A stretch of DNA of 64,000 bases from NCBI RefSeq assembly GCF_000013565.1, contig NC_007802.1, forward strand, positions 1,612,001-1,676,000. Reading direction: 5' to 3'. The number at the start of each line of letters is the position of its first letter. The first letter of the stretch is position 1. The stretch is from Jannaschia sp. CCS1 (GTDB lineage: Bacteria; Pseudomonadota; Alphaproteobacteria; Rhodobacterales; Rhodobacteraceae). Position numbers and translations under genes: made by a program. The notes beneath the pieces are model-generated. The model did not search any database, was not told the DNA's origin, and saw only the letters and a list, made by a program, of their open reading frames with translations. Below are positions 23,215 through 32,463 of the stretch, piece by piece.

Positions 23215-25035
23215 TCAGGCCCCCGCGCGGGAGGCGCGCTTGCGCTCGTGCGGATCGAGGTGGCGCTTGCGCAGTCGGATGGCGTTGGGCGTGACTTCCA
23301 CCAACTCGTCATCGTCGATATAGGCAATCGCCTGTTCCAGCGACATGGTGACGGGCGTGGTCAGCTTCACCGCCTCGTCGGTGCCGGATGCGCGCACGTT
23401 GGTCAGCTTCTTGCCCTTGAGCGGGTTCACTTCCAGATCGTTGTCGCGGGAATGCTCGCCGATGATCATGCCGGTGTAGACCGGGGCCTGCGCGCCGATG
23501 AACATCTTGCCGCGATCCTCCAGGTTCCACAGCGCGAACGCGACGGAGGTGCCGTTTTCCATGGAGATCAAGACACCCTGACGGCGGCCCGGGATTGCGC
23601 CCTTGAACGGAGCCCATTCGTGAAACACGCGGTTCAGCACGCCGGTGCCGCGCGTGTCGGTCAGAAACTCGCCGTGATAGCCGATCAGACCGCGAGAGGG
23701 CACATGGGCGATGATGCGGGTCTTGCCCGCGCCCGCCGGTTTCATTTCCACCAACTCACCCTTGCGGGACCCGGTCAGCTTCTCGATCACCGCGCCGGAA
23801 TAGTCGTCATCCACATCGATTGTGACTTCTTCGACCGGCTCATGGCGCACATCGTCGATCTCGCGGAACAGGACCTGCGGGCGGGAAATGCTGAGTTCAA
23901 ACCCCTCCCGGCGCATGTTTTCAATCAACACGCCCATCTGCAATTCACCGCGACCGGCGACCTCAAAGGCCTCTCCGCCGGGCGTGTCGCTGATCTTGAT
24001 GGCGACGTTTGATTCCGCCTCTTTCATCAGGCGCTCGCGGATGACGCGGGACTGCACCTTCTTGCCATCGCGACCGGCCAGCGGGCTGTCGTTGATGCCA
24101 AAGGTGACGGTAATTGTAGGCGGATCAATGGGTTGCGCGTGCAGCGGTTCATCCACCGCCAAGGCACAGATCGTGTCGGCCACGGTGGATTTCGTCATGC
24201 CGGCGAGGGACACGATATCGCCGGCCAACGCCTCGTCAATGTCTTGCTGCGCGAGGCCCCGGAACGCCTGAATGCGGGTGACGCGGAATTGTTCGATCTT
24301 CTCGCCGAGCCGCGACAGGGTCTGGACGGTCTGACCAACCTTCAGGCGGCCGGATTCAACCCGGCCCGTCAGCAACCGACCAACGAAGGCGTCGGCCCCA
24401 AGGGTCGTGGCCAGCATGCGGAAGTCATCGTCCTGGCGTGAAATCTGGGTCGGTGTCGGCACATGGCGCACGATCAGGTTGAACAGCGCGTCCAGATGTT
24501 TGCGGGGTCCGTCCAATTCATGATCCGCCCAACCGGAGCGGCCCGAGGCGTACATGTGCGGGAAATCCAGCTGGTCTTCATTGGCGTCGAGCGAGGAGAA
24601 GAGGTCGAACACTTCATCCAGCGCGCGATCAGGCTCTGCATCCTGCTTGTCGACCTTGTTGAGCACCACGATGGGGCGCAGACCCAGAGCCAGGGCTTTG
24701 GACAGGACGAATTTGGTCTGGGGCATCGGGCCTTCCGCCGCGTCCACCAACAGGACGACGCCATCCACCATCGACAGGATCCGCTCCACCTCGCCACCGA
24801 AATCCGCGTGGCCCGGTGTGTCAACGATGTTGATCCGCGTGCCCTTCCATTCCAGCGAGGTGGGCTTGGCGAAAATCGTGATGCCGCGCTCGCGTTCCAG
24901 ATCATTGCTGTCCATGGCGCGTTCGGCGACGGCCTGATTCTCCCGGAAGGCGCCGGATTGCTTGAGAAGCTCGTCCACGAGGGTCGTCTTGCCGTGGTCA
25001 ACGTGCGCGATGATCGCGATATTGCGGAGGTCCAT
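23215..25035 (-). CDS. typA: Ribosome-associated GTPase TypA/BipA
   Basis: A 606-residue translational GTPase related to EF-G and LepA, involved in 50S biogenesis and stress or cold growth. It has the G1 motif AHVDHGKTT at about 10-18, the G3 motif [11 protein letters not shown] and the G4 motif [21 protein letters not shown] (in part), then EF-G-like domains and the TypA-specific C-terminal domain (near [12 protein letters not shown]). Size and domain order are normal. It reads away from irr and stands alone, with a 179-bp gap to the PRC gene start-side neighbour irrelevant to its frame. Confidence 0.95.
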   Translation of the reverse strand: MDLRNIAIIAHVDHGKTTLVDELLKQSGAFRENQAVAERAMDSNDLERERGITIFAKPTSLEWKGTRINIVDTPGHADFGGEVERILSMVDGVVLLVDAAEGPMPQTKFVLSKALALGLRPIVVLNKVDKQDAEPDRALDEVFDLFSSLDANEDQLDFPHMYASGRSGWADHELDGPRKHLDALFNLIVRHVPTPTQISRQDDDFRMLATTLGADAFVGRLLTGRVESGRLKVGQTVQTLSRLGEKIEQFRVTRIQAFRGLAQQDIDEALAGDIVSLAGMTKSTVADTICALAVDEPLHAQPIDPPTITVTFGINDSPLAGRDGKKVQSRVIRERLMKEAESNVAIKISDTPGGEAFEVAGRGELQMGVLIENMRREGFELSISRPQVLFREIDDVRHEPVEEVTIDVDDDYSGAVIEKLTGSRKGELVEMKPAGAGKTRIIAHVPSRGLIGYHGEFLTDTRGTGVLNRVFHEWAPFKGAIPGRRQGVLISMENGTSVAFALWNLEDRGKMFIGAQAPVYTGMIIGEHSRDNDLEVNPLKGKKLTNVRASGTDEAVKLTTPVTMSLEQAIAYIDDDELVEVTPNAIRLRKRHLDPHERKRASRAGA

Positions 25036-25184
25036 TGCGATGGCCTTTGTCGGATATGGGATGCTTTGGGGCGCGCTTAGGGGGTTTTGCCCCGAATGGC
25101 TAGGGCCATATCGCGCATCTGCGCCATGCGCCGTGCAAAAGGCCGATGACGTGCCGGTTGATTAACGCCATTAATGCCTCCGCA

Positions 25185-25439
25185 TCAGCGGCGGCGCAAT
25201 CGCCAGACGGACAGGCCCGCAAGACTGGCGAAAACGGCGGCGACGACGCCCCAGACCATGCCGCTTTCCGTATACACGAACCCAATATCGGGATCGTAGC
25301 AACGCCCAAGCTCATTAAAGCAGTCCAGATGGCGGTAATACTGGAGGTAATAGGCGAACGAAAACACCCCCGTGAGGGCCAGGTAGATCAGTAGGAACAG
25401 GATCTTGCGCGGGCGTGCCGTCCGGTGATTTGCACTCAA
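25185..25439 (-). CDS. Small two-helix membrane protein downstream of irr
   Basis: An 84-residue protein with two predicted membrane segments (about residues 12-30 and 54-76) and a basic C-terminal end (WRLRRR). I do not recognise a family. Four residues between the helices could be reactive: Cys residues in HLDCFNELGRCYD might form a disulfide in the periplasm. The start overlaps the irr stop by 4 bp, so the two are probably cotranslated, which might link it to iron or heme homeostasis (inference). Confidence 0.65.
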   Translation of the reverse strand: MSANHRTARPRKILFLLIYLALTGVFSFAYYLQYYRHLDCFNELGRCYDPDIGFVYTESGMVWGVVAAVFASLAGLSVWRLRRR

Positions 25440-25855
25440 GTCTTCTCGCGCAGGCGGATCACGACGTCCACCTTGGCGATCTCATACCCGTCAGGCACAT
25501 CCGGCAGGCTTTTGATCTGCAACTCCGCCGCGGGGGCATCGGTCAGTGTGCCGCAGCCTTCCAGATAGAAGTGCGGGTGATCATCGACCCGGGTGTCAAA
25601 GTAGCTGCGATTGCCGTCGACGGTGACTTCCTGCATCAGCCCCGCATCGCAAAACGCGCGCAACGTGTTGTACACCGTGGCCAGAGATACCCTGTCGCCG
25701 GTATCAAGCACCGCTTCATGCAGACCTTCCGCTGTCACGTGACGATCTTGGCCGTCGCCCACCAGAAGCGACGCAAGCGCAAGGCGCTGACGGGTCGGGC
25801 GAAGGGCGGCCTGGCCAAGCCAGGATTGCGAGCGTTCGAGGGCTTCGGGTGTCAT
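25436..25855 (-). CDS. irr: Fur-family iron response regulator Irr
   Basis: A 139-residue Fur superfamily regulator of the alphaproteobacterial Irr class, which controls iron uptake and heme genes. The winged-helix N-terminal part reads RPTRQRLALASLL, HVTAEGLHEAV and VSLATVYNTLRAFCDAGL; the metal- or heme-binding region has DDHPHFYLEG (HPH at 93-95), lacking the classic Fur CxxC zinc motifs. I start at ATG 25855; longer in-frame readings are only shadows of fabA. It is divergent from fabA across a 225-bp region with a promoter. Confidence 0.9.
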   Translation of the reverse strand: MTPEALERSQSWLGQAALRPTRQRLALASLLVGDGQDRHVTAEGLHEAVLDTGDRVSLATVYNTLRAFCDAGLMQEVTVDGNRSYFDTRVDDHPHFYLEGCGTLTDAPAAELQIKSLPDVPDGYEIAKVDVVIRLREKT

Positions 25856-25888
25856 GGGTCCCGGGGCTTTCTGTAAGGTCTGTCTGAT

Positions 25889-25917
25889 ATATATGGCGTT
25901 TTGCGAGGTCTTTGCAA
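25889..25917 (-). promoter_or_regulatory. Candidate irr promoter
   Basis: Read on the minus strand, TTGCAA (25912-25917) and ATATAT (25889-25894) are 17 bp apart, about 34 bp upstream of the irr start. The AT-rich stretch is the only one in the irr-fabA gap. A second ATATAT-like stretch near 25924-25929 may belong to an operator. Visual match only. Confidence 0.45.
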
Positions 25918-26080
25918 ATGACCATATATGTCGCGCCGCGGTGCGGGGGCGATGATGCACTTTTGTGCAGTGCGGGGCCCGCCAAGCCCGACCCGGCCCC
26001 GCCCTTGCGCGCGAATTGACGTGGGTGCTAGGTGTGGCCAAGCCGCAAACGGCGCAAAACAAGACGAGCAAGGGGGCCCA

Positions 26081-26590
26081 ATGTCCGATTATCCGACAAG
26101 CTTTGACCGCGAAGATCTGCTGCGCTGCGCGCGCGGAGAGCTGTTTGGCGAGGGCAATGCGCAACTTCCCGAACCGCCGATGCTGATGATGGACCGGATC
26201 ACCGACATCTCGGGCGATGGTGGAGAGCACGGCAAGGGTCACGTGCGCGCCGAGTTCGACATCACGCCGGAGGCCTGGTTTTTCGACTGCCATTTCCCCG
26301 GCAATCCGATCATGCCCGGGTGTCTGGGCCTGGATGGCTTGTGGCAGCTGACCGGATTCAACCTGGGCTGGCGCGGCTGGCAGGGGCGCGGCTATGCGCT
26401 GGGTGTGGGCGAGGTGAAGCTGACTGGCATGGTGCGCCCGGACCGCAAGATGCTGACCTATTACGTGGATTTCACCAAGGCGATCCAGACCCGCCGCCTG
26501 ACGATGGGCGTGGCCGATGGCCGGGTGGAGGCCGATGGTGAGGTCATCTATATGGTCAAGGACATGAAGGTCGCGCTGAGCGAAAGCTGA
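26081..26590 (+). CDS. fabA: 3-hydroxydecanoyl-ACP dehydratase/isomerase
   Basis: A 169-residue hot-dog enzyme that dehydrates 3-hydroxydecanoyl-ACP and isomerises the trans-2 to the cis-3 double bond, making unsaturated fatty acids. The catalytic His lies in [15 protein letters not shown] and the catalytic Asp in CLGLDGLWQ. FabA-specific length and motif order separate it from FabZ. ATG 26081 is chosen, following AGGGGGCCCA. FabB and FabI are encoded downstream, completing the anaerobic unsaturated fatty-acid pathway. Confidence 0.96.
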   Translation: MSDYPTSFDREDLLRCARGELFGEGNAQLPEPPMLMMDRITDISGDGGEHGKGHVRAEFDITPEAWFFDCHFPGNPIMPGCLGLDGLWQLTGFNLGWRGWQGRGYALGVGEVKLTGMVRPDRKMLTYYVDFTKAIQTRRLTMGVADGRVEADGEVIYMVKDMKVALSES

Positions 26591-26619
26591 GCCCGCCGAG
26601 GAAGCGCGGGAGCAGCGCC

Positions 26620-26976
26620 ATGACCATAGATCGCCATCCAGACGGCTTGATCGGTAAATGCAGTGCGGCCGTCCATGGTGGTCTGGCCTATATCGTGGCC
26701 AATGCGCCTGAACCCGGCGAAGGTATTCTGGATCAGACCAGCGGATGCCTGGCAGAACTGGACCGATTGCTGCGATCCGTTGGAAGTGATCGCACGCGAG
26801 TGTTGCAGGTGACGGTCTACCTCTCGGATATTGCTGACAAGCCCAGGATGGACAGCATCTGGATGCCGTGGATCGGGGCAGAGGAAAACTGGCCGCAACG
26901 CGCCTGTGTGGGCGCCGATCTGGACCCGGGCTATTTGATTGAGATCGTGGCAACGGCCGTCGTGGGAAGTGACTGA
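26620..26976 (+). CDS. RidA/YjgF-family protein
   Basis: A 118-residue member of the Rid superfamily, trimeric proteins that typically hydrolyse reactive enamine/imine intermediates. It has the family pattern GLAYIVANAP, LLRSVGSDRTRVLQVTVYLSD and the PQRACVGADL segment, whose Arg corresponds to the active-site Arg of RidA. It is not the canonical RidA sequence, so the substrate is unknown. It lies 29 bp after fabA and 3 bp before the M50-like gene, embedded in the fabA-fabB-fabI locus. Confidence 0.8.
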   Translation: MTIDRHPDGLIGKCSAAVHGGLAYIVANAPEPGEGILDQTSGCLAELDRLLRSVGSDRTRVLQVTVYLSDIADKPRMDSIWMPWIGAEENWPQRACVGADLDPGYLIEIVATAVVGSD

Positions 26977-26979
26977 GCG

Positions 26980-27648
26980 ATGGTATGGCTTCGCGGACAT
27001 TGGCAGTTAATCGCGTTAACGATTGTGGTGTTTGCGCTTTGGTCAACGCCTTTGGTGCTGCCCCTGAAGCTGCTTGTCGTGTTCTTCCATGAGCTGTCCC
27101 ACGGTTTGGCGGCGATCCTGACGGGCGGTTCCATCGAGTCGATTTCCGTGAATTTTCAACAGGGTGGGGAGGCGTGGACCCGGGGCGGTTCTCGCTTCGT
27201 GATCCTGACGGCGGGATACTTGGGGTCCTTGCTGATCGGGGCCGGGCTGCTTCTGGCGGCTCTCAAGGGCCGGGCGGACAGGGCGGTTCTGTCGGGCCTG
27301 GGCGTCGTGATGCTGCTGGTTCTGGTCCTTTACGTTCGCGATATCCCGGCGGCGTTGATCTGCGGGGCCACCGGTGCGGCGCTGCTGGCTGCCGGTCGAT
27401 ATCTGCGCGAACCCATTTGCGATCTGATCCTGCGGGTCATTGGCCTCAGCTCGCTGATCTATGTGCCCTATGACATCTTTGACGACACCCTGCGCCGCGC
27501 CTCACTACGCTCAGACGCGCGGATGCTGGCCGAAGAAATCGGCGGCACCACGATGATGTGGGGGATGCTCTGGCTGATCCTCAGTTTCGTGGTGATTTTC
27601 TGGTGCCTGGGCCGCGGGCTTGGACGCGAGAGCAACATTCGGCTTTAA
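26980..27648 (+). CDS. M50-like membrane metallopeptidase
   Basis: A 222-residue polytopic protein with about six membrane segments. Within an early helix it has HELSH (His37, Glu38, His41), the HExxH zinc motif of site-2 protease and M50B-type families. A later NxxPxxDG-type motif is not evident, but IYVPYDIFDD near residues 156-165 could supply the third ligand. The likely role is intramembrane proteolysis, but the substrate is unknown. It begins 3 bp after the Rid gene stop and ends 100 bp before fabB. Confidence 0.75.
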   Translation: MVWLRGHWQLIALTIVVFALWSTPLVLPLKLLVVFFHELSHGLAAILTGGSIESISVNFQQGGEAWTRGGSRFVILTAGYLGSLLIGAGLLLAALKGRADRAVLSGLGVVMLLVLVLYVRDIPAALICGATGAALLAAGRYLREPICDLILRVIGLSSLIYVPYDIFDDTLRRASLRSDARMLAEEIGGTTMMWGMLWLILSFVVIFWCLGRGLGRESNIRL

Positions 27649-27748
27649 CGCTAATTGGTTGCGCCAAGTGGGGGCGAATGCCTAGATACCCGGTAAGAGG
27701 CAGCTAGATGCGCGTGCCATGCGGCCGCGTCAAACCAGAGGTTTGCAC

Positions 27749-28978
27749 ATGAGACGTGTCGTCGTGACAGGGTTGGGCATCGTATCCCCCATCGGAAACA
27801 ATGCCGCCGAGGTGGTGGAGAGCCTCAAGGCCGGGCGGTCCGGGATCGAAAGTTCGCCCGAGATGGTCGAACATGGCTTCCGCAGCCAGGTGGCAGGGAC
27901 GCTGAAAATCGACGTGGCCGAGCATGTGGACAAGCGCGCGTTGCGGTTCATGGGGCCGGGCGCGGCCTATGCCCATATCGCGATGGGTCAGGCGATTGCC
28001 GATGCCGGGTTGGAGGAGAGCGACGTTATCAATGAGCGCACGGGCCTGATCGCGGGCTCTGGCGGGCCGTCGACCTCTGCCATGTTCGCCGCCCATCAGA
28101 CCGTTCTGGAGAAGGGTGCGCCCAAGCGGATCGGGCCCTTCGCCGTGCCCAAATGCATGTCGTCGACGATCAGCGCGAACCTCAGCACCGCGTATAAGAT
28201 TAAGGGCATTAACTATTCGATCACGAGCGCCTGTTCCACGAGCCTGCATTGCATCGGGTCGGCGGCAGAGCAGATCATGATGGGCAAGCAGGACGTGATG
28301 TTCGCAGGCGGCGCAGAGGAGTTGGACTGGACGCTGAGCTGTCTGTTCGATGCCATGGGCGCGATGAGCAGCAAGTATAACGACACGCCGCAGCGTGCGA
28401 GCCGCGCGTTTGATGCGGACCGCGACGGGTTTGTCATCGGCGGCGGTGGCGCGATCCTGGTGCTGGAAGAGATGGACCGTGCCGTGGCGCGCGGCGCGAA
28501 GATCTATGCGGAAGTCACTGGGTTTGCAGCGACATCTGACGGCCACGATATGGTGGCCCCCAGCGGTGAAGGCGGTGAGCGGGCCATGCGTCTGGCGATG
28601 CAAACCCTGCCCGAAGGTCGCAAAGTCGGCTACATAAACGCCCATGGCACCTCCACCCCCGTGGGCGATGTGGGAGAGGTCGAAGCGGTGCGCCGGGTGT
28701 TTGGAGAGGGCAACACACCGCCGATTTCCTCAACAAAATCAATGACGGGGCATGCCCAAGGCGCGGCGGGGGCGTTGGAGGCAACGTTTTGCCTACTGAT
28801 GCTGGACGGCGATTTCATCACCCCGTCGATCAACGTGGAAACGCTGGATCCGGCGTTGAACCCGGCGGAGATCGCGACCGCGTTCAAGGCCGATGCGGGC
28901 CTCGACACCGTGATGACGAATTCCTTTGGCTTTGGCGGCACGAATGGCTCGATGCTGCTGAGCCGATTTGAGAAGTGA
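27749..28978 (+). CDS. fabB: 3-oxoacyl-ACP synthase I (KAS I)
   Basis: A 409-residue condensing enzyme that elongates cis-3-decenoyl-ACP and saturated chains. The active site is Cys162 in SITSACSTSLH, His299 in INAHGTSTP, Lys330 and His334 in STKSMTGHAQGAAGA. The sequence groups with FabB rather than FabF by the GPGAAYAHIAMGQAI and SSKYNDTPQRASRAFD regions. I start at ATG 27749; an in-frame ATG at 27719 lacks a site and adds 10 unrelated residues. fabI follows 10 bp later. Confidence 0.95.
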   Translation: MRRVVVTGLGIVSPIGNNAAEVVESLKAGRSGIESSPEMVEHGFRSQVAGTLKIDVAEHVDKRALRFMGPGAAYAHIAMGQAIADAGLEESDVINERTGLIAGSGGPSTSAMFAAHQTVLEKGAPKRIGPFAVPKCMSSTISANLSTAYKIKGINYSITSACSTSLHCIGSAAEQIMMGKQDVMFAGGAEELDWTLSCLFDAMGAMSSKYNDTPQRASRAFDADRDGFVIGGGGAILVLEEMDRAVARGAKIYAEVTGFAATSDGHDMVAPSGEGGERAMRLAMQTLPEGRKVGYINAHGTSTPVGDVGEVEAVRRVFGEGNTPPISSTKSMTGHAQGAAGALEATFCLLMLDGDFITPSINVETLDPALNPAEIATAFKADAGLDTVMTNSFGFGGTNGSMLLSRFEK

Positions 28979-28988
28979 GACGGACGAC

Positions 28989-29777
28989 ATGGCAGATCTG
29001 ATGAAGGGCAAGCGGGGCCTGGTGATGGGGGTCGCGAACGAGCGGTCCATCGCCTGGGGCATCGCAAAAGCACTGCACGCGGAGGGCGCGGAACTGGCGT
29101 TTTCCTATCAGGGGGAGGCATTTGGCAAGCGGTTGGAGCCGCTGGCGGCATCGGTCGGGAGCAACGTCATGGTCGATGTGGACGTCAACAATGACGCATC
29201 CATGGATGCCTGTTTCGCCAAGCTGAAAGAGGATTGGGGGACGTTGGATTTTGTCGTCCACGCCATCGCCTATTCTGACAAGAATGAGCTGACGGGCCGC
29301 TTCATCAACACCACCCGGTCCAACTTCAAGAATTCGCTGACGATCAGCTGTTATTCCTTCATCGACGTGGCAAAACGCGCGTCAGAGTTGATGCCGGACG
29401 GGGGCACGTTGCTGACGTTGACCTATCAGGGATCCAACCGCGTGACGCCGTTCTACAACGTAATGGGCGTGGCGAAGGCGGCCTTGGAGAGTTCGGTGCG
29501 GTATCTGGCCAATGATCTCGGGCCGCAGGGGATCCGCGTGAATGCGATTTCACCGGGGCCGATGAAAACACTGGCCGGAGCCGCGATTGGCGGGGCGCGG
29601 AAGACGTTCAAAACGACCGAGGCCAATGCCCCGATGCGGGCGAATGCGACGTTGGAGGCGGTGGGCGGTACGGCGGTGTATCTGGCCTCGGATTACGGGG
29701 CCTGCACGACCGGAGAGATCGTTTGTGTTGATGGCGGGTTCCATGTGCTGAGCATGCCCCAGCCAGAAAACCTGTGA
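28989..29777 (+). CDS. fabI: Enoyl-ACP reductase (NADH)
   Basis: A 262-residue SDR-like enzyme for the last step of each elongation round, and the classic target of triclosan. Landmarks are KRGLVMGVANERSIAWGIA (nucleotide site), the catalytic Tyr and Lys in YNVMGVAKAALE, and the ISPGPMKTLAGAAIGG loop. The length matches FabI. It is cotranscribed with fabB (10-bp gap) and followed by a hairpin and T-run at 29793-29819. Confidence 0.96.
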   Translation: MADLMKGKRGLVMGVANERSIAWGIAKALHAEGAELAFSYQGEAFGKRLEPLAASVGSNVMVDVDVNNDASMDACFAKLKEDWGTLDFVVHAIAYSDKNELTGRFINTTRSNFKNSLTISCYSFIDVAKRASELMPDGGTLLTLTYQGSNRVTPFYNVMGVAKAALESSVRYLANDLGPQGIRVNAISPGPMKTLAGAAIGGARKTFKTTEANAPMRANATLEAVGGTAVYLASDYGACTTGEIVCVDGGFHVLSMPQPENL

Positions 29778-29792
29778 TTTCAGGTAAATAGC

Positions 29793-29819
29793 GCGCCTGA
29801 AGGCGCATGCCTTTTGTTT
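29793..29819 (+). terminator. Terminator after fabI
   Basis: GCGCC (29793-29797), loop TGAA and GGCGC (29802-29806) are followed by a T-rich tail (CTTTTGTTT at 29811-29819), 15 bp after the fabI stop. Confidence 0.6.
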
Positions 29820-29827
29820 ATAGAAAG

Positions 29828-29911
29828 AGGGGGGCAGCCCCCTTATGCGATCTTTCCCGAGGGAAAAGATCGCAACCCCCCGGGATATTTGAAGAACGGG
29901 GAAGGAGGGGC
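29828..29911 (+). repeat. Dispersed intergenic element, copy 1
   Basis: A G-run/C-run hairpin (29828-29843), a second near-perfect hairpin GCGATCTTT/AAAAGATCGC (29847-29873) and the block CCCCCGGGATATTT (29877-29890) followed by GGAAGGAGGGGC (29900-29911). The same block with the same GGAAGGAGGGGC end occurs inverted at 37149-37202. Sequences of this kind are common between Rhodobacteraceae genes; the function is unknown. Confidence 0.6.
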
Positions 29912-29968
29912 GTTGCGGCTTGCCCTGAGGCATGGTTCCTTTGCGCTGGACGCCGGGGAGGGCTTGCG

Positions 29969-30655
29969 ATGACCAAAATGACCACATGTGTGTTTGATGC
30001 TTATGGCACGCTCTTTGATGTCGCCGCGGCGGCCCGCGAATTGGCGGAGCGGCCCGGGCGGGAGGCGTTTGCGGAGGTCTGGCAGCAGGTGGCGAATGAC
30101 TGGCGACTGAAGCAGTTGCAGTATTCGTGGCTGCGGGCCGTGGCGCGGGACCATTGCGATTTCTGGAGTGTCACCGGTGATGGCTTGGATTGGGCGCTGG
30201 AGAGGGCGGGGCTGGCGGATATGGAACTGCGCGAAGAGTTGATGGGGCTGTATTTCACTCTGTCCGCCTATCCGGAGGTGCCGGAGATGTTGGGCCGCCT
30301 CAAGGCTGCGGGGCTGCAGACGGGGATCTTGTCCAACGGCTCGCCAGATATGCTGCGCGGTGCGGTGGAAAGCGCGGGCCTGAGCGACCTGCTGGATGCC
30401 GTGTTGAGTGTGGAGGATGTGGGCGTCTTCAAGCCCGACATGCGGGTCTACGACATGATCGGGCAGCGGTTCGGCTGCGCGCCGGGCGACGTTCTGTTCG
30501 TGTCGGCCAATGGCTGGGACGCGGCGTTCGGGGCGGCCTATGGGTTCGACACGCTCTGGGTGAACCGGGGCGGGGAGCCGATGGATCGGCTGACGGGCAA
30601 ACCGGGGCGCGAGGCGCGCGATCTGACCGGCGTGGCCGCGCTTGTGGGGGCGTGA
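29969..30655 (+). CDS. HAD-superfamily 2-haloacid dehalogenase-like protein (type II)
   Basis: A 228-residue HAD hydrolase that fits L-2-haloacid dehalogenases, which swap a halide for hydroxyl on short acids. The nucleophile Asp10 is in CVFDAYGTLFD, followed by SNGSPDML (motif II), KPDMRVYDM (motif III Lys) and SANGWDAAFGAAYGFDTLWVNR. The active-site Arg/Asn/Trp residues fit the dehalogenase subgroup, but other small-acid hydrolase activity is possible. ATG 29969 is chosen over longer in-frame openings that run through the repeat element. It lies 3 bp before the next gene, which suggests an operon. Confidence 0.85.
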   Translation: MTKMTTCVFDAYGTLFDVAAAARELAERPGREAFAEVWQQVANDWRLKQLQYSWLRAVARDHCDFWSVTGDGLDWALERAGLADMELREELMGLYFTLSAYPEVPEMLGRLKAAGLQTGILSNGSPDMLRGAVESAGLSDLLDAVLSVEDVGVFKPDMRVYDMIGQRFGCAPGDVLFVSANGWDAAFGAAYGFDTLWVNRGGEPMDRLTGKPGREARDLTGVAALVGA

Positions 30656-30658
30656 GCG

Positions 30659-31492
30659 ATGGCATTTGTGACGGCAGCTGATGGCGTGCGGTTGGCCTAT
30701 GACGATCAGGGGGAGGGCGTGGCGCTGCTGTGCCTGCCCGGTCTGACGCGCAACGTGGATGACTTCGAGCCGGTGCTGGACCACTACCGGGATCGCGCGC
30801 GGGTGATCCGGATGGATTTTCGCGGGCGCGGGGCCTCGGACCACGCGGATTTCTCCACTTATACCCCGATGCAGGAGGCCCAGGATGTGGTGGCGCTGCT
30901 GAATCATCTCGGGATGTCAAAGGTTTGCGTCTTGGGCACGTCGCGCGGGGGGCTGGTGGCGTTGATGCTGGCGGTGATGGCGCGTGACCGGCTGGCGGGC
31001 GTGATCTTCAACGATATCGGGCCGGAAATCATGGCCGAGGGGCTGTCTGTCATTATGGATTACATCGGCCAGCCGCCTGCCTATGCGACTTTGGCGGAGG
31101 CGGCGGCGGCGATGCCACAGGTCTACAAGGGTGTGTTCCGCAATGTACCGGCCGCGACGTGGGAAGACTTCGCGCGGCGGGTGTGGCGCGAGGAGGGGGG
31201 GCGGCTCCATCTGCGCTATGATCCGACGTTGCGCGAGGCCGTGGCCCCGGCCTTTGCGCCGGATTTTGAGGCCCCCGATCTGTGGCCCTTGTTCGATGCC
31301 CTGGACGGCGTCCCCCTGGGGCTGATCCGGGGGGCGCAGTCCAACATCCTCAGCGCCGGGACCGCCGCAGAGATGCGCCGCCGCAGGCCGGATATGGCGT
31401 TCGTGGAACTGGCGGACCGGGGCCATGTGCCGTTTCTGGATGAGCCGGGCGCGCGGGCCGTCATTGAGACCGTTTTGGAGCGCGTGGCATGA
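30659..31492 (+). CDS. Alpha/beta hydrolase
   Basis: A 277-residue alpha/beta-fold hydrolase. The oxyanion region is LCLPGLTRN, the nucleophile elbow GTSRGG has Ser95, and the catalytic His is in DRGHVPFLDEP near the C-terminus; an Asp in the late strand probably completes the triad. The substrate is unknown (ester, lactone or haloacid ester hydrolases all share this form). It overlaps the dehydratase gene by 4 bp and follows the dehalogenase by 3 bp, so the three form one unit. Confidence 0.82.
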   Translation: MAFVTAADGVRLAYDDQGEGVALLCLPGLTRNVDDFEPVLDHYRDRARVIRMDFRGRGASDHADFSTYTPMQEAQDVVALLNHLGMSKVCVLGTSRGGLVALMLAVMARDRLAGVIFNDIGPEIMAEGLSVIMDYIGQPPAYATLAEAAAAMPQVYKGVFRNVPAATWEDFARRVWREEGGRLHLRYDPTLREAVAPAFAPDFEAPDLWPLFDALDGVPLGLIRGAQSNILSAGTAAEMRRRRPDMAFVELADRGHVPFLDEPGARAVIETVLERVA

Positions 31493-32463
31493 TCACGATT
31501 GACGATATCGAAGCCTCCGCCAGCCGGGCCGAGGGTGTTGTCCGGCGTACGCCGTTGCTGTCGTCGCCCTTCATTGACGAGATCGCTGGGCGTCGCGTGC
31601 TCCTGAAGGCCGAGGTTTTGCAGCATACCGGGTCGTTCAAGTTTCGCGGCGGGTGGTCTGCGTTAACGGCGTTAACCAAGGACGCGCGCGGGGTGATCGC
31701 CTATTCCTCGGGCAACCACGCGCAGGGGGTGGCGCGGGCGGCCGAGATTTTGGGCGTGCCCGCGACGATCCTGATGCCCGCCGATGCGCCCGCGTTGAAA
31801 ATCGCCAACACTCGCGCCATGGGAGCCGATGTGGTGCTCTATGATCGCGCGGGCGGAGAGGACCGGGCCGAGATTGGCGCGCGGTTGAGCGAGGAACGGG
31901 GACTGACGCTGGTGAAACCCTACGACGATCCGAAGGTGATGGCCGGGCAGGGTACTTGCGGGCTGGAGATTGCGGAGCAGGCTTTGGCAGCGGGGGTGGC
32001 GGAGGCGACGGTTTTGACGTGCTGTGGTGGGGGTGGTTTGACCTCTGGCATTTCCACGGCGCTGGAGGCGAAGGCCCCGAGCCTGCGGGTGCGCCCGGTG
32101 GAGCCCGAGGGGTTCGACGACGCCACGCGGTCGCTGGCGGCGGGCGAAATCCTGTCCAATGCGGGCGCGGAGGTGGGCTTGTGCGATGCGGTGCTGACGC
32201 CCGCACCCGGGCGGCTGACCTTCCCGGTGATGCAGCGGCTTTGTGGGCCGGGGATTGTTGTCACGGAGCGCCAGGTGAAATCGGCCATGGCGGTGGCGGC
32301 GAGCCGGTTGAAACTGGTGGTGGAACCCGGTGGAGCCGTGGCCTTGGCCGCGGCGCTCTACCATGGCGATGCGTTGGCCGACGGACCGGTTATTGCGACG
32401 CTGTCGGGGGGGAATGTGGACCTGGGAGTATTCGCGCAGATCGTGGCGGAGGCCGAGGGCTAG
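31489..32463 (+). CDS. PLP-dependent threonine/serine dehydratase-like enzyme
   Basis: A 324-residue fold-type II PLP enzyme. The PLP Lys51 lies in TGSFKFRGG, followed by SSGNHAQG (73-80) and the phosphate loop CCGGGGLTSG. It lacks the C-terminal ACT domain of biosynthetic IlvA, so it is closer to catabolic Thr/Ser dehydratases or serine racemase-like enzymes, which deaminate serine or threonine to a 2-oxoacid. It contains a GTTAAC-N3-GTTAAC palindrome (31662-31676) made of paired rare TTA Leu codons. The gene converges with the MFS gene with a 4-bp overlap. Confidence 0.85.
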   Translation: MITIDDIEASASRAEGVVRRTPLLSSPFIDEIAGRRVLLKAEVLQHTGSFKFRGGWSALTALTKDARGVIAYSSGNHAQGVARAAEILGVPATILMPADAPALKIANTRAMGADVVLYDRAGGEDRAEIGARLSEERGLTLVKPYDDPKVMAGQGTCGLEIAEQALAAGVAEATVLTCCGGGGLTSGISTALEAKAPSLRVRPVEPEGFDDATRSLAAGEILSNAGAEVGLCDAVLTPAPGRLTFPVMQRLCGPGIVVTERQVKSAMAVAASRLKLVVEPGGAVALAAALYHGDALADGPVIATLSGGNVDLGVFAQIVAEAEG

